NCBI GenBank assembly: GCA_035547425.1
Contig: DASZUU010000049.1
Coordinates: forward strand, 62,001-126,000
DNA: 64,000 bases
Direction: 5' to 3'
Source: Alloacidobacterium sp035547425
GTDB taxonomy: Bacteria; Acidobacteriota; Terriglobia; Terriglobales; Acidobacteriaceae
Shown here one piece after another: positions 58,524-64,000 of the stretch (position 1 is its first letter; every line of letters begins with the position of its first letter). Under the pieces are notes generated by a model, which was not told where the DNA came from, made no database searches, and was given only the letters and a program-made list of their open reading frames with translations. The position numbers and the translations under genes were made by a program.

Positions 58524-58558
58524 GGGTGCCCCATCCTGAATGAAGAGAAGGGTGGGAG
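58524..58558. repeat. GGGTGCCCCAT-type element
   Basis: Starts GGGTGCCCCATCC and ends GGGTGGGA, so its ends can pair (CCCCATCC with GGGTGGG). The same beginning is seen on the minus strand at 30537-30572. By-eye match only. Confidence 0.4.
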
Positions 58559-58593
58559 GAACGCAAGAAACTTCCGTAATCCCCAGCTAAGTG

Positions 58594-58707
58594 ATTGAAA
58601 ACACTAGAACAGGATTAAATCCTTTAGAATAAATAAGATAGCGGAAGATCATCCCCCGCTATCTTATTGAAAACACAAGAAAAGAGAAAAAAGGCAGGGG
58701 GAGGGGG
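58594..58707. repeat. Dispersed ~110-bp repeat, copy B
   Basis: Matches copy A at 4064-4172 in order: GAAAACACTAGAA, an AT-rich block, a hairpin with GATAGCGG, GATCATCCC and CGCTA, then ATTGAAA and a G-rich end. The hairpin is perfect over 13 bp: AATAAGATAGCGG (58632-58644), 11-nt loop, CCGCTATCTTATT (58656-58668). It could end the transcripts that reach it; it lies immediately beyond the stop of the glutaredoxin gene. Confidence 0.6.
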
Positions 58708-58708
58708 C

Positions 58709-58942
58709 TTAGCCCAGCAGCTGTTCCAGCCGATTCAGGTCGAAGCCGATCATCACTTCGTCATCCACCACGATCGTCGGCGTCGACTGGCTGTTCAGCT
58801 CCATCAGCTCCTGCAGGGCCTTTGGATCCGCGGTTACGTCCTTGTATTCAAAGGGAATCTCGCGTGAGCTGAAGAAATGTTTCGCAGCAAAGCAGGGAGG
58901 GCATCCCGGCTGGCTGTAAAGAATGACACGTTTCTGCGACAT
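58709..58942 (-). CDS. Glutaredoxin family protein
   Basis: 77 residues: ILYSQPGCPPCFAAKHFF carries the CPPC redox site, STPTIVVDDEVMIGFDLNRLEQLL the cis-Pro and glutathione-binding strand, of NrdH/glutaredoxin-like proteins. The length is at the lower edge for the family but complete. It is 32 bp downstream of the PBP gene on the same strand, probably in the same transcript. Confidence 0.92.
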   Translation of the reverse strand: MSQKRVILYSQPGCPPCFAAKHFFSSREIPFEYKDVTADPKALQELMELNSQSTPTIVVDDEVMIGFDLNRLEQLLG

Positions 58943-58974
58943 ACCTTATAGATGCTCTACATATGGTGCAAGTT

Positions 58975-61167
58975 TCAATGAATCGACTTCATGGAAGCCC
59001 GCAGAACGCCCGGTTTCAGGTCTCCGGGAAATGCCTCGCCCGGCTTGCCGGCAATGGCGGCCCGCATAAAATCCATCCAGATAGGCAGCGCCGCCTTCGC
59101 GCCGGTTTCCTTGTCGCCCAGCGAAGTGCGGTTGTCATAACCTACCCAGACGCCGCAGGTCGTCGAGGGTGAAAAGCCCAGGAACCACGCATCGGTAAAG
59201 TCGCTGGTTGTGCCTGTTTTGCCTCCGAGTGGATGATTCAACGCCGACGCGGCGGAAGCTGTTCCGCTGCGTGTCACTTCCCGCAGCAGCACCATCATCA
59301 TGCGCGCTGTCCTCGCGCTGGTGGCTTCGGTAACATCCGGCGTCTCCTCGAGCAGCGGAGCGCCCTCGGCATTCGTCACACGCCGGATCAGCCGCGGCGC
59401 AATGCGGATGCCGTCATTGGGAAAGACCGCGTATGCAGCCATCTGCTCTTCGAGCGTGACCTCCACCGAGCCGAGCGCCACCGGCAGATAGGCCGGAATG
59501 TTGCCGGTGATCCCGAACTGGTGCGCCACGTCGATCACCTTGCGAATGCCCACATGCTCGGCTAGCTTCAGCGCGGGAATATTGCGCGAATCGGCAAAGG
59601 CTTTCAGCAGCGTGATGTTGCCCAGGTAGTTGCCCTCGTAGTTATGCGGCGTGTAGCTGCCGAACGAAGTGGGAGCGTCTAGTATCTTCTGCTCCGGCGT
59701 CGCGCCCTCTTCCATCGCCGCCGTGTAAACATACGGCTTGAACGATGATCCTGTCTGCCGCTGGGCTTGTGTCGCGCGGTTGAACTGCGACATGTTGAAG
59801 TCGCGTCCCCCGACCATGGCCAGAACATCGCCCGTGGCGTTGTCCATCGCCATCAGCGATCCCTGCACGCCGGAATCCTCTTCGAGAGTGCCGCGCAGCA
59901 GGTTGCTGTCCGGTTGCCGCAGATGAACGTAGATGATGTCGCCCTGCTTCAGGAACGCATCGCCCGTCTTGAAGCCGGTCCATGCCCAGTCTTCCGGCGT
60001 CAGCACCAGCTGCTGCTCGCCGATGCGGGCCGTCACCTGGTAAGGAAGCACGCCCGTCACCAGCGCATGAACATACGCGCCGGCCTGCGGCGGAACAATC
60101 CAGTCCGGATGCTTGAATCCCTCCATGCCGACGCCGCCCGCAATGACGTTGAGCAGATGTCCGCGCCATGCATGCCGCCGCTCATAAGCCACCAGGCCGT
60201 TGAGCACGGCTTGATTCGCCGCCTGTTGCAGGTCGAGATCAAGCGTGGTGTAAACCTTCAGCCCCGCCTCATGCACCTGCTCCGGCCCAAGCTTGCGCTC
60301 CAGCTCGCGCCGGACCTCTTCGACGAACCAGGGAGCGATGCTGTTCGGCGGCGGCTGGATATGTAGTCCCAGAGGAGCCGATCGCGCCACGTTCGCCTGG
60401 GCTGCGGTAATCTTGCCGTCTTCGAGCATGGCGTTGATGACCATGTTGCGGCGGCGGAAGGCCTTGTCGGGATTCACAACCGGGTCATACTCCGACGGCC
60501 CTTTGGGAAGCCCGGCCAGCAGCGCCGCTTCCGGCAGCGCGAGGTCGCGCGCATGCTTGCTGAAGTAGTATTCGGAACCGGCCTCGAAGCCGTAGACACC
60601 GTGCCCCAGGTAGATCTGGTTGGCATACAGCGTAAATATCTGCTGCTTGGTGAATTTGTGCTCGATCTGGATGGAAAGCAGGATTTCCTGCAGTTTTCGC
60701 CCAAAAGTGCGCTCGCTCGATAGAAAAAGGTTGCGAGCAAGCTGCATGGTCAGCGTAGACGCGCCCTGCGCGCGATTCTTCGATGTAAGGTCGTGATACG
60801 CAGCGCCAATCACACGGAAGAAGTTCACGCCCCAATGGCTCTCGAAGTTCTTGTCCTCGATGGAGACAACCGCCTCGCGCAGCAGTGGCGAAAGATCGCC
60901 GTAATTTACCAGGACGCGGCGCTCCAGCGCAAAAGAGCCGAAGACACGTCCATGCGTGTCATAGAGGTTGGTTGTTGTGTCCGGGCGATAGTGCGTCAGA
61001 TCGTCAATCTGCGGCAGATTGACGGAGTAGACCAGCATCAGGCCGGTCATGGAGCCGACAGCGGCGGCCAGTATGAGCAGCACCACCAGTGCCACGCTGC
61101 CCGCAACTTTGCGTCGACCCGCACCGGGGCGGAAGCCGCCCTTGTTTACTTGAGCGCGTTCATTCAA
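58975..61167 (-). CDS. Class A penicillin-binding protein (PBP1A type)
   Basis: 730 residues. A short cytosolic N-terminus and one membrane helix (VALVVLLILAAAVGSMTGLMLVY) anchor the protein in the inner membrane. The transglycosylase domain contains EDKNFESHWG (Glu104), QGASTLTMQLARNLFLSSERTFGRKLQE and AALLAGLPKGPSEYDP. The transpeptidase domain contains SSFK (474-477, nucleophile Ser474), SRN (527-529) and KTGT (650-653). Both catalytic sites are therefore intact. It polymerises and crosslinks peptidoglycan. It lies between the S41-like and glutaredoxin genes. Confidence 0.95.
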   Translation of the reverse strand: MNERAQVNKGGFRPGAGRRKVAGSVALVVLLILAAAVGSMTGLMLVYSVNLPQIDDLTHYRPDTTTNLYDTHGRVFGSFALERRVLVNYGDLSPLLREAVVSIEDKNFESHWGVNFFRVIGAAYHDLTSKNRAQGASTLTMQLARNLFLSSERTFGRKLQEILLSIQIEHKFTKQQIFTLYANQIYLGHGVYGFEAGSEYYFSKHARDLALPEAALLAGLPKGPSEYDPVVNPDKAFRRRNMVINAMLEDGKITAAQANVARSAPLGLHIQPPPNSIAPWFVEEVRRELERKLGPEQVHEAGLKVYTTLDLDLQQAANQAVLNGLVAYERRHAWRGHLLNVIAGGVGMEGFKHPDWIVPPQAGAYVHALVTGVLPYQVTARIGEQQLVLTPEDWAWTGFKTGDAFLKQGDIIYVHLRQPDSNLLRGTLEEDSGVQGSLMAMDNATGDVLAMVGGRDFNMSQFNRATQAQRQTGSSFKPYVYTAAMEEGATPEQKILDAPTSFGSYTPHNYEGNYLGNITLLKAFADSRNIPALKLAEHVGIRKVIDVAHQFGITGNIPAYLPVALGSVEVTLEEQMAAYAVFPNDGIRIAPRLIRRVTNAEGAPLLEETPDVTEATSARTARMMMVLLREVTRSGTASAASALNHPLGGKTGTTSDFTDAWFLGFSPSTTCGVWVGYDNRTSLGDKETGAKAALPIWMDFMRAAIAGKPGEAFPGDLKPGVLRASMKSIH

Positions 61168-61234
61168 CCTTTTGTCCAGTAGCCGAGCCCCGCCACTCTA
61201 ACCGCGTAAGCTCTGTTTTGATCGCGGCTGAAGT

Positions 61235-62449
61235 TCAGGCAGCCTTTTGCTTCAGGATATCGAGTGCTTTGTTCAACTGATCGTCCGTCTGAGGCTTTTG
61301 CGCATTGGGCTCAGTCTCATCTGTCTGGGCCAGGTACTGATCGATATTCGGCCCTACGATTACATTCGGAGTGACGGCTTCATCCTGTATTTTCTTGCCC
61401 GAAGGCGATTCATATTTGGCCACGGACAGGATCACAGCCGCTCCATCCGGCAGTTCAATCGTTTTCTGCACCGAGCCTTCACCAAAGGTACGGTCACCGA
61501 CAACGTCGCCGCGCTTGTTGTCGAGAATGGCAGCCGCTACCAACTCACCCGGCCCCGCCGTTCCATGATTTACCAGCACAGCCAGGGGCGCGGAGGTAAT
61601 GAACTTGGACGGGTCCGCCGTAAATGTCTGCTTGGCGACCTTCTGCCCCTCAAGCGAGGCAATCGTGCCGCTTTGCAGGAAGGCATTGGCCAGCCGCACT
61701 GCCTGCGCCTCGTCGCCTTGGACTACATCCCGGAGATCCAGGATTACCTTCTTATTGCCGTCCTTCGACATGGCGCGCAGCCGCGATTCAATATCGTCAA
61801 CCCGCTCTTTGGTAAGCACAACCGGCTTTAAGTAGAGAATGCTGGAATTCTCGTACTCCTGTTCGCTCATATTCGGAACAGCAACCGTCGTACGCGTCAG
61901 GGTAAGCTTATCCGGCTCCGACCTGCCGCGATTGAGGCGGACAAGGGAAAAGGTCACGTCTGTTCCCGGCTTGCCGGCCAGCAGCAGGCGAATCATCGCC
62001 AGAGACATTTTCGATGTAGGCTGATCGCCGATGGCCACAATCACGTCGCCATCCTGTATCTGTTCGCGTTCGGCAGGGCTGCCCGGCATGACAGAGACGA
62101 CCGTGGCATATCCGGAACGCTTGGAAACATTCAGGCCAACCTGTGCGGTGCCTTCTCCTGCGCGCGATTTATAAGAGGCATATTCAGCCGGGGTGAGATA
62201 GCTCGAATCTGGATCGAGAGATTCCAGCAACCCATGCAAAGCCCCGGAAGTTACGTCTCCGATATTGGGCTCCACCACGTAATCGCTCTGAATCTTGTGC
62301 AGGACTTCTTCATAGACGCCCATTTGACGATAGGCTCCGTCGCTCTGTGTTCCGGCGCGCACGCCGCTCAGGCCGAATCCGCCAAGGAAAACGACAACGA
62401 CAAGAAGGACAGAAATACCGAGAATGGCGCGCTTAAAACCTTTAGACAT
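61235..62449 (-). CDS. S41/CtpA-like protein lacking the catalytic Ser and Lys
   Basis: 404 residues: N-terminal membrane anchor, a PDZ domain (residues about 85-190: YATVVSVMPGSPAEREQIQDGDVIVAIGD) and the S41 core (KVILDLRDVVQGDEAQAVRLANAFL). The nucleophile motif expected as GSASASE reads GTAGPGE (296-302), so no Ser is present, and the base motif FGKG reads FGEG (322-325), so Lys is replaced by Glu. The fold elements are kept. It is probably a non-proteolytic relative. It lies 67 bp upstream of the PBP gene, so a role in envelope complexes is possible. Confidence 0.85.
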   Translation of the reverse strand: MSKGFKRAILGISVLLVVVVFLGGFGLSGVRAGTQSDGAYRQMGVYEEVLHKIQSDYVVEPNIGDVTSGALHGLLESLDPDSSYLTPAEYASYKSRAGEGTAQVGLNVSKRSGYATVVSVMPGSPAEREQIQDGDVIVAIGDQPTSKMSLAMIRLLLAGKPGTDVTFSLVRLNRGRSEPDKLTLTRTTVAVPNMSEQEYENSSILYLKPVVLTKERVDDIESRLRAMSKDGNKKVILDLRDVVQGDEAQAVRLANAFLQSGTIASLEGQKVAKQTFTADPSKFITSAPLAVLVNHGTAGPGELVAAAILDNKRGDVVGDRTFGEGSVQKTIELPDGAAVILSVAKYESPSGKKIQDEAVTPNVIVGPNIDQYLAQTDETEPNAQKPQTDDQLNKALDILKQKAA

Positions 62450-62520
62450 GAAAAGACCTGCCAGCCGGGAGCTGTAAGAAAATCATACTCCAGCCGGAGC
62501 TGTTTTGTTTTTTCATGCTT

Positions 62521-62575
62521 TGGTGGCGGCGGGTAGAATCGAACTACCGACCTACGGGTTATGAGTCCGTCGCTC
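62521..62575 (-). pseudogene. 3' part of tRNA-Met(CAT), attachment-site half
   Basis: On the minus strand GAGC...GACGGACTCATAA...GTAGGTC...GTTCGATTC...CGCCGCCACCA is the 3' part of a tRNA-Met, from the D-arm to the encoded CCA. The 5' part with the matching acceptor strand is absent: sequence upstream of GAGC does not fit a tRNA. Position 39 reads C where A31 would need T. The fragment therefore marks a site where an integrated element split or copied a tRNA gene. Confidence 0.75.
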
Positions 62576-62579
62576 ATAA
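62559..62579. other. Candidate attachment core of the tyrosine recombinase
   Basis: TTATGAG (62559-62565) - TCCGTCG (62566-62572) - CTCATAA (62573-62579): perfect inverted 7-bp arms around a 7-bp centre, the arrangement of core-type binding sites about an overlap region. An outer inverted repeat GACCTACGG (62549-62557) / CCGTAGGTC (62589-62597) encloses it. It sits in the anticodon region of the tRNA fragment, the usual target of such integrases. Confidence 0.55.
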
Positions 62580-62704
62580 AACAGGCATCCGTAGGTCTTC
62601 GCGCCAAAAAGTAAAAATCGAAAATTTCTTTGTTTTGCTTCTCTGTGATTGCTTCCGAAACTCTATGGGAAGCTTTCACCGGAAATCAAGTAAAAAAATT
62701 TTCA

Positions 62705-63976
62705 TCACATCCCAGCCCAGTGTCTTCCTTGATTCCACGCGTTGCGTTCTGCCATTACCGGTTTTCGCGGCACGCCTCCCTGAGTCGCGCCGTCACCCCA
62801 TACAGACGCACCCCAGCCGCGCTGCGCAGCCATGCAAATGGCCGTGTAACGTTGCTGCATCTGCTTCGTCATGTGACCCGCAAATGTCATCGCTACGGCA
62901 AGCGGAACCCCAGCCTCAGCCATGCGCGTAATGCCGGTGTGGCGAAGGTCGTACATGCGCAGATGCGGCATTCTAGCGGCTACCCTTACAGCTTCCCACT
63001 GCTTCTTCAAGCCGGAATCACTCATCGGTTTCGCGGGATTCCATTTGCCAGGCGACACGCGAAGAGGGAAAAGATAATGCGACGACAGCGTCGATCCGAG
63101 GGTGCGCGCACGCTCGAGCAATCCTTCCAGCGCCCACATGCAATCATCTGTCACGATAGGGATAGCGCGAAACCGATGCACATTTTTAGCACCGGCCGGC
63201 GGAATCTGGATGATCCGATCGTGGAGCAAAATATCGCACAATCGAAGCGCCCTCAATTCATTTGTGGAGCACGTCGTCTGCAGTCCCACGATCGCGTACT
63301 GGTAAACAGTCCGAAATTCTAGCTTGCTTGAGGCTACATGTAGAAAACGGTGCTGCTCTTGTAGTGTCATGGCATGCACTACATCGCTCTCTTCCGCGCG
63401 CACCCGCAACAGAACTTCCTCTTCGCTATCGCCCCACAGACCCGCCTCGCGAAGAATACGCACCATGAGCGCTACCTCTTTCCGCAGAAGATTTGCGCCG
63501 CACGGTTGCGCCCAGAGTGTCTGTTTGATCTCGTATCCGCCGCCCTGCTTCTCCGCCCATGCCTGAGCGCCTTCCAGCGTTCGGTGCGGCCCTTGAGGCT
63601 TTTGACCCTTATGACACCACCACTCGCCCTCAGGAGATGGAGCATTGAGGGCGCGTGCATTTTGATAGCTCATGAGGTCGTCTGGCGCAAGCGCGCCGAT
63701 CGGCTTCACGCGGAAGGCCTTGAATCTTTCCAGGGCCCGCGCGTAGCCCACGTAATCTTTCCTGGTCCTTACTTTTATAAATCGAACCTTAGTTGCGAGT
63801 CCTTTTATTTCATCGATGGTGCGTCGTTGAATCCAGGTATCAAAGGCAGCAGAAAACAACATATCCGGGTGCAATTTAGCTTGTACCACTAACCGTTCCT
63901 GAGCACACTCCGAGCAGCCGGGGCTTATAGCTCGGGGTGCTTTATATAAAAAATTGGGATCGTTTGCATTATTCAT
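62705..63976 (-). CDS. Tyrosine-type recombinase/integrase
   Basis: 423 residues. N-terminal SAM-like core-binding domain (TRKDYVGYARALERFKAFRVKPIGAL) and a C-terminal catalytic domain with AKNVHRFRAIPI (Lys264), MYDLRHTGITRMAEAGV (Arg345, His346), FAGHMTKQMQQRYTAI (His368, Tyr377). The first catalytic Arg is unclear: the expected R-x-x-E reads STNE (237-240), with Arg242 nearby. The gene lies 130 bp from the tRNA-Met fragment and reads toward it. It is the end of an element that continues past 64,000. Confidence 0.9.
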   Translation of the reverse strand: MNNANDPNFLYKAPRAISPGCSECAQERLVVQAKLHPDMLFSAAFDTWIQRRTIDEIKGLATKVRFIKVRTRKDYVGYARALERFKAFRVKPIGALAPDDLMSYQNARALNAPSPEGEWWCHKGQKPQGPHRTLEGAQAWAEKQGGGYEIKQTLWAQPCGANLLRKEVALMVRILREAGLWGDSEEEVLLRVRAEESDVVHAMTLQEQHRFLHVASSKLEFRTVYQYAIVGLQTTCSTNELRALRLCDILLHDRIIQIPPAGAKNVHRFRAIPIVTDDCMWALEGLLERARTLGSTLSSHYLFPLRVSPGKWNPAKPMSDSGLKKQWEAVRVAARMPHLRMYDLRHTGITRMAEAGVPLAVAMTFAGHMTKQMQQRYTAICMAAQRGWGASVWGDGATQGGVPRKPVMAERNAWNQGRHWAGM

Positions 63977-64000
63977 ACGCAGCAGTAAAACCCCCTGTCA

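Larger units (their letters stand above)
58396..58708. other. Gene-free stretch with two repeats
   Basis: No coding sequence is supported. It holds a GGGTGCCCCAT-type element (58524-58558) and copy B of the ~110-bp dispersed repeat with a perfect 13-bp hairpin (58594-58707). The left 100 bp is AT-rich and unremarkable. Confidence 0.65.

Noticed and set aside
62521..62605. Intact tRNA-Met of 85 nt
   Set aside because: The upstream sequence cannot pair with the CGCCGCC acceptor strand and no D-arm can be drawn; only the 3' part matches a tRNA.
62368..62679. Open frame covering the tRNA fragment
   Set aside because: It overlaps the start of the S41-like gene and the tRNA fragment and has no family-like sequence.

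Overview
The window looks like a chromosomal segment of an acidobacterium of the class Terriglobia (Edaphobacter/Granulicella/Terriglobus-like). The assignment rests on gene content: an 'acidobacterial duplicated orphan permease' (ADOP) behind a PadR regulator, a very long Oar-like TonB-dependent receptor, exported TPR proteins next to a CRTAC1 (FG-GAP/ASPIC-UnbV) protein, a multihaem cytochrome fused to TPRs, and many secreted proteins of poorly known function. No rRNA, CRISPR array or insertion sequence is visible. Most of the window is ordinary core chromosome; only the right edge (from about 62,520) is accessory.

Layout. 1-6,000: broken epimerase, VOC protein, PadR/ADOP pair, rpmB with its own promoter and terminator, and an APC transporter. 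6,100-10,540: Ku, then a minus-strand block ygfZ - DUF1844 - MBL hydrolase - ribF. 10,585-20,230: a secreted HExxH protein, then a tightly packed plus-strand run mtnP - pfkB-type kinase - membrane glycosyltransferase - mgtC-like - dapF-like - ldcA-like - mpl - plsC. Its centre (dapF-like, LD-carboxypeptidase, Mpl) is a murein-peptide recycling set. 20,231-26,660: a minus-strand run DUF3467 - glycosyltransferase - TPR - NfeD protease - slipin - SPOR protein, a membrane-quality-control set. 26,692-38,015: tRNA-Leu(TAG), pyk, BrkB, thioredoxin-like, TIM-barrel and VOC proteins, a degenerate sigma-54-activator-like regulator, DUF885, proC, a small exported protein with 11-residue KTKEGS repeats, and ctaA. 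38,002-51,360: CRTAC1, two exported TPR proteins, the Oar-like receptor, a seven-haem cytochrome/TPR protein, a lipoprotein-anchored SAM hydroxide adenosyltransferase, a YkgJ protein and a LarA-family protein. 51,627-58,400: amidohydrolase, nitronate monooxygenase, DUF1080, YdeI-like, DoxX, AraC regulator, SDR and two small conserved proteins. 58,700-62,450: glutaredoxin, class A PBP and an S41-family protein. 62,521-64,000: the 3' part of a tRNA-Met gene used as attachment site, followed by a tyrosine recombinase, the edge of an integrated element that runs out of the window.

Most interesting signals: (i) a DapF homologue in the recycling run with serine at both catalytic-cysteine positions; (ii) an S41 peptidase homologue lacking both the Ser nucleophile and the Lys base; (iii) a sigma-54-activator AAA+ protein lacking the GAFTGA loop and the Walker B acids; (iv) an exported protein with synuclein-like KTKEGS 11-mers; (v) a SAM hydroxide adenosyltransferase with an intact catalytic triad but a lipoprotein signal; (vi) a tRNA-Met attachment site whose core shows inverted 7-bp arms around a 7-bp crossover; (vii) an 11-bp perfect palindrome covering the doxX promoter; (viii) dispersed intergenic hairpin repeats. 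All function calls come from reading sequence and motifs by eye; no database search was run.
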